A DNA stretch of 64,000 nucleotides, from positions 1,488,001-1,552,000 of the forward strand of contig VJWN01000006.1 of NCBI GenBank assembly GCA_007644065.1, in the 5' to 3' direction. Position 1 is the stretch's first letter, and each line of letters starts with the position of its first letter. The translations under genes were made by a program, and so were the position numbers. Source of the stretch: Margaritispora aquatica (lineage: Eukaryota; Ascomycota; Leotiomycetes; Helotiales; Discinellaceae). Below the pieces are notes generated by a model. That model had not been told where the DNA came from. It ran no database searches and saw nothing but the letters and a program-made list of their open reading frames with translations. Positions 44,178 through 53,601 of the stretch are shown here, in pieces.

Positions 44178-45044
44178 ATGGTCGTGATCTCCAGTCTGCT
44201 CAATAATTCGCCATTCGCCATGGCTCCAATAGTCCCCAGACAAATCAGACAGGTCTCCAAGACAACTGCTGGTCTTCCAGAAGGACTTTGTTTCACGGAT
44301 CGATTTCAAGGCCAACTTGCTATCATGCCGGTTATGTTAAGCAGAGCTGAGCGATGGGTTGACAATCTCTACCTTGGAAACGCATATAAGCCAATGCTCA
44401 CACCAAAGCGACGTCGTGCTGCTCTAGTCACCAGCGAGCAGAAGACTCGTGAACAACTCCAACAAGAATCACCAAGAAAGAGAAAGCGCGAGGCGAACGA
44501 GCACCAGGCTGCAGTCCAAAATGCGATCTACTGGGCAGCGGTTGAGCCAGAATTTGTTGGTACAACAGAGGCCTTTATTCAAGTAAGCTTCATTTCATTT
44601 CTCAATCATAGGCTAGTCGAGGTTACCTTGGCTGCCTTGTACGCTTTGCATAAGGCATACGCTATACGAATCAGAATCAGCCTGCTCATCATACGACTTA
44701 ATGCAACGAAGTATAGCAACTGACGTCTGTAGGCTATGGCAGTTGATTCCCGAAAGCGAACCCGTATTGAAGAATCCGTTATTGATAGCTACTGGTCGCA
44801 AGGAATGTCCCTCGATCCAATTTTGAAGACGGAGACAATTGGCGAAACGCACACATACCTGAAAGTTGGCCAAAGAGAATGCTGGAGATCAAAGGATTTA
44901 CAATATCGAGGTGTTGAGGTGGGAGATCTGGATGCCATACAAGCCTATGGAGACTGCTTGATCTCAAGGGCTGTCAAGTATCGCAAAGCCGCCCCGAAAA
45001 AGCCTATTCGGATCAAGCTTATTATCAAGAACCATAGCGTTTGA
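44178..45044 (+). CDS. Basic hypothetical protein, two exons
   Basis: Exons 44178-44582 and 44733-45044 (150-nt intron with GTAAGC donor and CTGTAG acceptor) encode 238 aa. An alternative ATG at 44220 would begin MAPIVPRQIRQVS. The sequence has two clusters of basic residues (TPKRRRAAL; SPRKRKREANEH) typical of nuclear proteins, a helical stretch (QAAVQNAIYWAAVEPEF) and a C-terminus with ESVIDSYWSQGMSL and ending KKPIRIKLIIKNHSV. The long intron contains other possible acceptors. The family is not recognised; nuclear localisation is inferred. Confidence 0.6.
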
Positions 45045-45984
45045 GAAATGTCTTGCGACTTTGACTCAACTTGTGTACGATCATGAACAAAGGGGTTGCA
45101 AGCAATTGAGGGGCTTTCCGGATTATGCTTCCCCTAAGTTCTTGAACGTCCTAGCGTTGAGCTTTCGTCCTCGGACATCATCAAAGAAATGTTGACACCA
45201 CATAATTATCAAGCCACCAACAGCTGTCTCTTTGAATTCTTTCACATCTTCTCTGCATAGGATTCCATCACCAATTAGGTCTTTCAATTGGCTTATTTGG
45301 ATTTCGCCTTCCACGAAACCGACCATTCATCTCGATTCTGGACTGTTACGAGCTTCTTCCCAAATTACATACTTGGCAAACTAACGTCGAGAATAATGGG
45401 CTGTTGATGGCGTTGTTGAAATCCAGGAACGAGGTGTCAAATGTCGGTTAGCGTTGAGTGCTGGGCAAATCCCATGCAGTGGATCATGGACCGGCGTCAG
45501 GGGAAATTTACAGTCTCCCCGCAAGTTCACAGGCGCAGAAATGGAGGAGCCAGTCAAAAGCGCTTTCGTGTTGATGGGGCGTTATACTAAGCTTCATTCG
45601 ATGCTGATCACTGTTAAGCGAACGCCACGGATGTGCCCCTGAGGTCCTGCAGCGAGTCAATACGATATGTGGATCAAATTTTCATTTCCCTTAGCAAACT
45701 CATGATTCCTAAACCATCACTGTGTGACCGCGTTTGTGACTTAACCTTATGTGATGTGACCCGTCCTCCACACATTTCCCCTGATCCAGTTGCAAGTGCA
45801 ATCACAGGAAAGTATATAGAGACTCAACAAGCTGCTGATGACTTCTCTTTCCCACAAGCATCTCCTTCACTACACTCTTTACTGTATCTTCGATACACTT
45901 ACATTCTTTACAGAATAATTCAATCTTTTTTCTCTCAATCCTTCATCTCCAAATCTACAGCTTCTTACCTACCACTCATCCAAA
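45045..45984. other. Intergenic with a short minus-strand frame
   Basis: The minus frame 45123-45326 (67 codons, LKDLIGDGILCREDVKEF) looks protein-like but has no neighbouring exon I can join. The right part is the promoter of the GPI-type gene. Confidence 0.35.
45813..45818 (+). promoter_or_regulatory. TATA-box-like element
   Basis: TATATA within AAAGTATATAGAGAC about 170 bp before the ATG at 45985, followed by a CT-rich leader with CTTTCCCACAAGC. Confidence 0.4.
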
Positions 45985-46984
45985 ATGAAGGCCTCAATCA
46001 TCGCTTCTCTCGCTCTCGGTGCTGCTACCGTCAGTGCAGCAGACTACACCACCTCAACTGTGTATACCACTTCAGTCTATACTGTCACCTCATGTGCTCC
46101 TACCGTCACTGATTGCCCAGACAAGATGGGCTCTGTCACCACGGATATCATCTCTCTGTACACCACTATCTGCCCAGTCACTGAGACCAAGACCTTATCT
46201 GCCTCTTCGACTTCTTCGGCTTCGTCTAGCACTATTACTCCTTAGTACGTATTCTCTTCTCGTTTCAATTTCCAAGTACACGTCCTCAAGCAGAGATATC
46301 AATATTTCGGCTGTAAAGTTGGATCGATCAATAAATGAATAAATGAACACAAGCTAACAACAAAATAGCACAACCTCCACTGTGAAGATCACAAAGGAGT
46401 ACACCATCACGGCCTGCCCACCAACCGTGACCAACTGCCCTATCGGCTCCAAGACTTCCACCATCATCACCTCGACCACAGTCTGCCCTGTGGCTGAGAC
46501 CAAGCCCGCTCCTCCTCCACCAGCCAAGACTGACTCTACCATGCCATACCCACCATCTCCACCAGTCAAGACCGACTCTTCCGTCCCACCTCCAGTGAAG
46601 ACCAACTCAGGCGTGCCTGCTCCCCCTCCAGTCAAGACTGACTCGACCATCCCAGCTCCTCCACCAGCCACCGTCACCCTCAGCACCATCGCCTACTCCA
46701 CCTGCGTCCCAACCACCTACATCAGCGTCATCACCGTCACTGCCGTCCCATCTCCATCTGGCTCCGGATCCTCCAGCACTGGCGGCCCATACGTGTGCCC
46801 AGGTGGCGAGAAGTGCCCTGCTCCCACTACCACTGTCGTGACCAAGTCCTATGGCACTGCTGTCCCAACCGCACCAGCAAAGAATGCCACCCAGACTTTT
46901 ATCCCTGTTACTGGCGCTGCTGCCGGTAAGCAGGTCGGTGGGTTGGTCGCTGCGTTCGGATTGGTGCTCGCTGCTTTCTTGTAA
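45985..46984 (+). CDS. Ser/Thr/Pro-rich GPI-anchored-type cell wall protein
   Basis: Exons 45985-46244 and 46369-46984 (124-nt intron) encode 291 aa. A signal peptide (MKASIIASLALGAATVSA) is followed by two related Thr-rich modules with pattern YTxTxCxPTVTxCP...ICPVxETK, one in each exon, so exon 2 begins a repeat of the exon-1 module. The centre holds four imperfect repeats of VKTDSxxPxPPP. After a Ser/Gly-rich stretch and two Cys, the C-terminus ends in a hydrophobic tail (GKQVGGLVAAFGLVLAAFL) preceded by small residues, a typical GPI-attachment signal. Such proteins are heavily O-glycosylated and attached to membrane or wall glucan. Specific function unknown. Confidence 0.85.
46560..46675 (+). 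repeat. Pro-rich coding tandem repeat
   Basis: Within the GPI-type protein, four imperfect copies encode VKTDS/NS followed by two or three Pro-rich residues; spacing is about 30-42 nt. Such tracts vary in copy number between strains in other fungal wall proteins. Confidence 0.6.
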
Positions 46985-48730
46985 GCTGTGAGAGTTGTAT
47001 CGTTGATTGTGGGGGGATTTGGAGACGGGGGAGGCTCGCTTGTGGGGAGGAAATATGGGTGGATTTCTGGTGAGGGCGAGGAGGTGGTGAAGGAGGATGG
47101 TATACGAGATCCAAAACAGGTGACTGGAGGGGTTGTTGTAGGGGGACGTGATTAACTGTAATGTAATCTGCGGGTGCGCATGGCATTGAAGGACGGAAGG
47201 ACAGGTAGGTAGGCTTTGTACATAGGACGGAAGAGGGAACATAAGAAGGGATGGATGGATGGATTTGGGGATTGAAAAAGGGGAAGACTTTAGGAGAGAT
47301 TTCTTGTGAATTTGATTGGATTTAAAATTGAAAAATGGGACTTCTTGACTTGATTTAAACCCGTCTTCGAGCGAGATATTCCGCTACATTAGGACAACAG
47401 AGGAGAGTACATCTCAAGTGCGGTTGGCGAGAAGAGAGGTGTTGGTTTCTAACTCTTTTCTGGTAATAAGGTTGAATAGTGACGAAAGGGAAGCTCGCAA
47501 GGTCGGGTATTGGTCGTTCGTCACAGGAGAGAGAACATTACCGATGCCTTTTGCAGCTTTGTTTTGACGATCTCGATCTCCCGAGAATGCCAATGGCTGA
47601 ATACCACAAGGTGGTAAGCAAGCTTGCCGCCAAGTCGCGCCATTGGTCGGCCAAGTGTGCTTGTTTCTGGGTCGCCTTAGCATTGGAGACCTGGGGAAAT
47701 GAGCTGTTGTGTTACAGTTCCAATGTCCTATGCGAAGTGCTGAGCAGTGTAGTCCAGCCATCATTTCCGAGAAAAGACCGGGTGGCACGCTAGGTAAGGT
47801 AGATAGATAGATAGGCAAGGTAAGTAGGTAACTAAATATTGTTAGGATCGAAATGTGAACGCGATGGGGTTGAGAAATATCTAGTGATCGCAGGTAAAAG
47901 GATATTGTAGCAACGCATCCACATCCACGTGTCCTGTAAAGTGACCCTTGAAGTAAAAGAGAGTGGTTTAAGCAGAAAAAATCATGCGAGAGCTTGTTGA
48001 GTAGGCAATTCCCTGGGTGCTTGATATACAGTTGTGCGAGGGGTAGTTAGTACGAAGCTAGGTAAATTCAATGAAGCACTTACCCTACTCACCATTTCAA
48101 CAATCTCCAGTAATTTTCGAAAATCGCGCAATTTTAACGGTGCAGCTCTTCTTGCCCGATCTTTTCGATTTACGTGAATTCTGGTTGTCTTTGGAATGAA
48201 TAATGTAGATGTCCAGTATTTTTACCGTCGGATTAGTTATAATTAGCAAGGAATCGAATGAATTGGGTGTCTTGCTATGTACATCTGATCTCTAGTGGTG
48301 GCTCGAGCTGGCATGTCTGTCGTGAGTAAGGTAGGGTAGATATCTCACAGCCATTATTGTCTTTCTTCATCCATACCACGCTCCATCCCGAACAACTCCT
48401 TTCGCGAGCTGACACAAGTTACTGCTCGATGCTTGATTCTCACATCGATATGAAAGGCAATACCGGCCTTCCTGTTGCTTGCAGTCCTTAGAGTCTGATG
48501 TTCGGCCACAAGCAATGTCGGTGGGTATCTGTGATGTCCAGTGATAGCGAGTCTGCCAGTCTTCTATTGATCTCACCGCGTTGTTATTCGTGGAATAATA
48601 TAGAACACCATGCAGGCTTTGGTTGATGTTGATGGTGGAATTGAAAGTTATTCGCAAGAGAGTCTCCAAGTTTGAGCAAGGTGCGAATATGTCACGACCC
48701 AGCAAGTTCTTACACTCAATCTCGAAATCC
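46985..48730. other. Intergenic with a suspicious minus-strand frame
   Basis: GATAGATAGATAGG and GGTAAGTAGGTA words at 47800-47830. A minus-strand frame at 48367-48705, open upstream into the RNase H gene in another frame, reads DIFAPCSNLETLLRITFNST and has six Cys; it lies 26 bp downstream of the RNase H stop. It may be a relic or chance. Confidence 0.35.
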
Positions 48731-49240
48731 TCAAAACCTCCCCACCAAACCTTCCTGTCTGTCCATCGCTAAATTACACAACTTATCCGCCAGCACATTC
48801 TCCTCCCTTGGCACATGGACAAATCTCACGCTTCCCCCAGTATCCAGCAACTCGTTCTCCAGCAGCAAAATCATCGCAACCAAATCAATGTTTTTCGCCC
48901 TTTTCCCCGAGCGCAGCCTCCACCCATCCGCAGCCCATTTATGACTCTCCGTCGCGCACAGGATCGCGTACGTTGAATCCGCCATGATCGTGACGCGGAG
49001 TTTGGTTTCGGGACGCAGCTTCTGCTGCTGGATTCGGGCGCACTCCAGGGCTATGATCACGGCGGTGAGCTCGGCGCGCGAGCTGGTGGGCGGCGGGTCA
49101 AGGGGGAGGTCGTTGATGTATTTCTTAGTGTTCCCTCTTCCAAATTTCCAGGTTCGCACACAGGCGGCGGCGCCGATGGCATTGGGTGCGCCGTTGTGAC
49201 GGCAGCCGCCGTCGACTTGAAGGACGATTTTATAGACCAT
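48731..49240 (-). CDS. Ribonuclease H (type 1 domain)
   Basis: Single-exon 169-aa protein consisting only of an RNase H fold. The four acidic metal ligands are visible: Asp10 in LQVDGGCRHNG, Glu57 in SSRAELTAVIIAL, Asp88 in IMADSTYAI and Asp152 in ENVLADKLCNLA. A basic-protrusion-like segment (KWAADGWRLRSGKRAKN) sits between Asp88 and the last helix. The enzyme would cut the RNA strand of RNA-DNA hybrids using two metal ions. There is no N-terminal hybrid-binding domain and no mitochondrial signal, in contrast with the canonical longer RNase H1. Similar stand-alone domains are common in filamentous fungi; whether it is cellular or derived from a retroelement cannot be told here, but flanks show no reverse transcriptase. 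Confidence 0.87.
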   Translation of the reverse strand: MVYKIVLQVDGGCRHNGAPNAIGAAACVRTWKFGRGNTKKYINDLPLDPPPTSSRAELTAVIIALECARIQQQKLRPETKLRVTIMADSTYAILCATESHKWAADGWRLRSGKRAKNIDLVAMILLLENELLDTGGSVRFVHVPREENVLADKLCNLAMDRQEGLVGRF

Positions 49241-50089
49241 CTTGTTATCGCGGAGGAAAAAAGAATGCTTGAATGAGTGGGTAGGCTAGAAATGGAACTA
49301 GCGATGGTATAAAGAGATGCACTAGAGCAATTTGAGTAAGAGGAGCGGACGGTTTGGATGTGTGATATAAGTACCTAGGTAAGTAAACGAAGGATATTAC
49401 CCTGAAGTCGAAGTAAGTCTTATATCAGAGATAAACGACACCTGGCGATGAAAAAAAGAGAGAACAGAAAGAAAGGAATGGAGAAAGAAAGACAGGGAGA
49501 AAGAGAGAAAGACAGGGAGAAAGAGAGAAAGGGAGGGGGGAAGAGATGGAATGTGGGCTTATAACAGAACTTTGAATCAGGAAATTCCCTCTATGTTGAT
49601 TGATTGCCAGATAAACATTGTATGAGAGAAATGATGTTCATGATGATCAGGATGTTTTGATCAAAGTACTGTCTGTGTGAGATTTGCTCTGGATATAATC
49701 CTCCTTATCCGGTTACAGCTCCGGAAAATGGTGGGTTTCCATGTGGGAAAACTAGGTAAAACAGCCGTGTGCATGAATCGTAAGCTTTTGGGACGATAAA
49801 CGCTTCGTGTGGTCTTCACACAAAACGTTAGACAAACTTCTGCAGCATACTTCATGTATTCATGGTCCTCTTTTGGACTGTTAGCAAAATGTCCCGAAGT
49901 GGCATATTGAAATCCTGGGGCTGAGAACGTGCCGAGGTCCAGCTCAAGCTGCCGATCGTGCACAGCATGATCATCAGCATGCAATGCAATAAGCATCAGC
50001 AAAGACCTTCTTGTAATAATCTTACAATGTCATCAAAGTCTCCCTAGGAAACTCTCATTCTTAAAAACTTGAGCTCAATCGCACTCGAA
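49241..50089. promoter_or_regulatory. Divergent RNase H / acyl-CoA dehydrogenase intergenic region
   Basis: An 849-bp interval between two divergent starts. It holds the purine tract described separately and a frame on the minus strand at 49661-50002 that I do not support. TACCTAGGTAAGTA at 49372-49386 belongs to the TAGGTA-word class seen elsewhere in the window. Confidence 0.4.
49448..49547 (+). repeat. Purine-rich tract with 20-bp tandem repeat
   Basis: About 100 bp are almost only A and G on the plus strand. Two perfect adjacent copies of GACAGGGAGAAAGAGAGAAA occupy 49491-49510 and 49511-49530, followed by AGGGAGGGGGG. Polypurine tracts can form triplexes or act as nucleosome-free promoter elements. 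Confidence 0.8.
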
Positions 50090-51700
50090 ATGTCTAGTCC
50101 TGGTTCAACCCCCTCACTCTCGCCTTCAAATACTGACAAAAGTGCCACATATCCTCCCTTCGGCTGTCCAACCCCCTATGCAGAGCCTCTCTGGTACTCG
50201 AGAAATGTATCACCTCACTACACAGACTCACATCGCAAGCTAAGAGCCGCCGTGCGAGAATATGTCGACAATGAGCTTCTGCCTCATGCCTTTGAGTGGG
50301 AGTCGGCCGGGAGAGTTCCAGATGCTGCACGTGACCCAATCATGACAATTGAAATGAAGTTGAGCTGATGTAAGAAAAGGCTTTTCAACGACACGCCGAG
50401 CTTGGGTATCTTGCGCTGAGTTCGGGGTTGAAGAATGTGAGATTGCCGGGAGATATTCCTGGGTCGGAATGGGATGCATGGCACTCGCTCATCACTAATG
50501 ATGAGTTATCACGAATGGTGATTTCCTGGAAAGCTTCACGGAGAGGACTCAACTAACAGACGAAGGCATACACCGGTGTCCTCTGGGGACTCGGTGGTGG
50601 AAATGGTATCGGTGTTCCTCCAATCGTCAACTTCGGCACCAAAGCTCAGAAGGAGAAATACCTGCCTGGGGTAGCAAACGGAAGCATCCGATTCTGTCTA
50701 GGCATTACCGAGCCCGACGGTAAGTCTTCTTCAATTTAAAACATGAATTCTTACTGACAAGCATAAGCCGGCTCTGATGTCGCCAACATCAAAACGACAG
50801 CCATACGCCAAGGAGACCACTACCTCGTGAACGGCTCCAAGAAATGGATTACCAACGGTATCTGGGCGGACTACGTCACAGCAGCTGTACGCACTGGTGG
50901 CCCAGGAGCAGCAGGAATATCCCTCCTCATCATCCCCCTCAAGACCACCGGCGTCACGACACGAGCAATGCACAACTCGGGTGTAGGTGCCTCAGGAAGC
51001 ACATTCATCACCTTCGATGACATCCTTGTCCCCGTTGAGAACTTGATACACAAAGAGAACCGCGGCTTCGAAGTCATCATGTCGAACTTTAACGCGGAGC
51101 GCCACGCCATCGCTGTGTCTGCTATCCGCTTGTCGCGCGTGTGTTGCGAGGATGCGTGGAGGCATGCGTGTGTGCGTGAGACGTTTGGGGTGAAATTGAT
51201 TGAGAATGCAATTATTCGCGCCAAGTTCATCAAAATGGGAAGAATGATCGAGCCTGCGCAGGCGTTCCTGGAACAGCTGACTTGGCTAATTCAGCTGAGT
51301 CGTGAAAAAGGGGAGGGAGATGAGAAAATGAATGTGAGAATTGGTGGCATGACTGCTATGTTGAAGGTGGTGAGCACGAGGTGTTTGGAGAAGTGCGTTA
51401 GAGAGGCGCAGCAGGTCATGGGTGGGTTGGGATATGCGAGGGGTGGTAAGGGAGGAAGGTTTGTTTTTCTTGTTTGTGGTGTGTTAGATTCTTGTTGCTG
51501 ACATGATCGTAGAATTGAGGCTATTTCAAGAGATGTGAGGGTTTTGGCAGTCGGTAAGTTATCCACGGCTTGTTGTTTATTTTCTGGCCTCTGACTGTGA
51601 ATACATAGGTGGCGGGAGTGAAGAGATCATGGGAGAGCTGGCAATCAGAGAAGAAGTCAAGGACTTGAAGAAGTATGCAAGTGCTTCAAGCAAACTCTAA
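50090..51700 (+). CDS. Acyl-CoA dehydrogenase family protein
   Basis: Six exons (50090-50330, 50375-50517, 50560-50719, 50768-51458, 51513-51553, 51609-51700) with introns of 42-55 nt join in phase to 455 aa. The N-terminal helical domain starts about residue 45 (DSHRKLRAAVREYVDNELLP), with QRHAELGYLALSSG following. The middle beta domain carries the FAD-contact motif RFCLGITEPDAGSDVANIKT and the strand KKWITNGIWADY. The C-terminal helical domain has GVGASGSTFITFDD, then GFEVIMSNFNAERHAIA, the REAQQVMGGLGYARGG motif and the closing GGGSEEIMGELAIRE. These features define the flavoprotein acyl-CoA dehydrogenases that introduce a C2-C3 double bond into acyl-CoA. Substrate length cannot be read. 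No cytochrome b5 domain or obvious SKL ending (it ends SSKL, close to a PTS1 signal, so peroxisomal targeting is possible). Confidence 0.9.
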
Positions 51701-52940
51701 CGGTATAAATTACAATCCGTCTGTTCCATCCTTCTACGACATCCATGCCCAACAAGAAGAGCTGTTGACATAAAGGCTGCACGAACAGCAAATAAGCTCA
51801 CCGCAGCTGGAAGGTAACATATCTGTTTTATATAACAAGGGGAGAATATGTACGACGTCAATCACATGGCAGACCAAGCCAAGTATCCTCTCACCTCAAG
51901 TTTTCCTAAGCGAATATTATACTATGAAGGCAAGATAGTAATTTCTTAGATCCCTCAGGAATGAAGCCGTGTTTGAAGTTTGGATCAAATCCGTGACAAG
52001 TTGTGAGGGCCCTGTTGTAGGTTTTGCTGGGTTTATTTCTGGATTTCGCGTTTCTGCTCCGTTGCGCTCTTGCTTCTGTTGGCTTGTCAAGTAGCAGTCA
52101 GTTATTTATTTCAGCTCAGCTAAAGATCAACTATTCAAAGTCTAAATCTTCCTCGTTTGTGGACGATCAAAGGTCAACATGTATGTTTTGTCTTCTGCTC
52201 AAATCGGTGGACTTCTGATTTTGAGATATTTTGTATGTAGTCTCTGTAGCTTCGAGGCAGGTGTCACATTACAGAAAGATTGGAAAGCGCATCTAGTGAA
52301 AGTAGTTTGGAAAGCTCAGTCGAGAACTGAGTTTTCCATGACAATAGAGAGCGCGACAAGCGTTATGCTCCGGAACAAAATCAAAGGCTTGTTGATATCA
52401 AGCTAACAGCTGGGCTAGATCTCTCATCAGGTAGCCTTGTCAGATAATGGGCTCGACACCCACAATGATATAGCTGTAGGAGAACGATCGAAGTCAAGTT
52501 TGAAGGCACACAGAGTTCCATGCTGCTATCAGTATTTCAGCTCTTCGATGAGTAGTCGTTCTTTTCGTCTGTTAGATGTATAAAGGAGAACAGGATGTGA
52601 GAATGAGAAAGCAAGTGCTGAAATAACTGTAAATTTCCTTGAGTTTTTCAAATTTTTGGTACTGTTGCAACTTTGTCGAGTAGAATAATATTTATTTCGC
52701 GCACTTTTCATCTTTTGACACATTCATTAGCGTTCGTCGTGGTGGGTAGCCTTCAGGCCTCGCTTAATCCGACTTTGTCGGTACCAGCAGCCTTCCCATA
52801 GGTTTTGGTCAAGAACCCGAAACTCCAAACACATTTCACAATCTGCGGAATTTAACGCAGATTATTTCACTCGTTCAGACTGTTCTTCCCTATCTTCTTT
52901 TTCTGTCATCCAATTTGTGCAGTCCAAAAACCTAGGCAAG
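51701..52940. other. Intergenic, no supported gene
   Basis: 3' flank of the dehydrogenase, then promoter of the hAT-interrupted gene. Frames at 52024-52406 lack structure. Confidence 0.45.
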
Positions 52941-53593
52941 ATGAGCCTCCCGCCCGATACAAGTCTACCACCACGGCCAGCAAACACCAATCTGCCACCA
53001 ACACGCAGATCTGGAGCCCCCTTGACGCGTATGATGTCCAGTTCGGCCCAGGCCAGTACCAAGGCAACCAAATCGCGGAAGCACAAGATTCCAAGCCCTC
53101 CGGATGCTAAGCCCATGCCTCCATGTGAAATCAAGCAACCCTCCATTGCGAATATTGCTGGAATGGACGCCTCGCGACGACCATCGGCCTTAGAACCTGG
53201 TCTCTTGAACTCGGTCCGCCGCGTTTTCTCGGAAATCACAAAGGATAGCGCAGCGCGTGAAAAGGCTTCAGCACTGCGGAACAGTCTTGCTAGCCAAAGT
53301 AACGAGACAGGCAAGAGGAAGCGCGCAGACAGTCAGAGCCAAGGCTTGGAGCATGCGAGCTATGATAACGACTCAAGTTATTCTACCAAGAGCGAATGGT
53401 CTGACAGCGAAGGTATGTTATGCCGAGCCATATATTCAAGTAGAAATCAACAGACGCTGACAATTTTGAGCAGGTAATGAAAATAATGTAAGACAAGATC
53501 GAAATGAGCACACCAGAGACGAGGTAGAAGAAGTAAATGATCACCAAGTAAGTTGTTTAATCTGAAAATGGCACAGGATATCGCTCTAACAGC

Positions 53594-53601
53594 ATGAAGC
53601 A
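53594..53601. repeat. hAT target-site duplication, left copy
   Basis: ATGAAGCA, identical to the copy at 56567-56574, immediately outside the left end of the hAT element. Confidence 0.85.

Noticed and set aside
48731..49240. RNase H as part of a LINE-type retroelement
   Set aside because: No reverse transcriptase, poly-A tail or target duplication in the flanks; the frame is intact and solitary.
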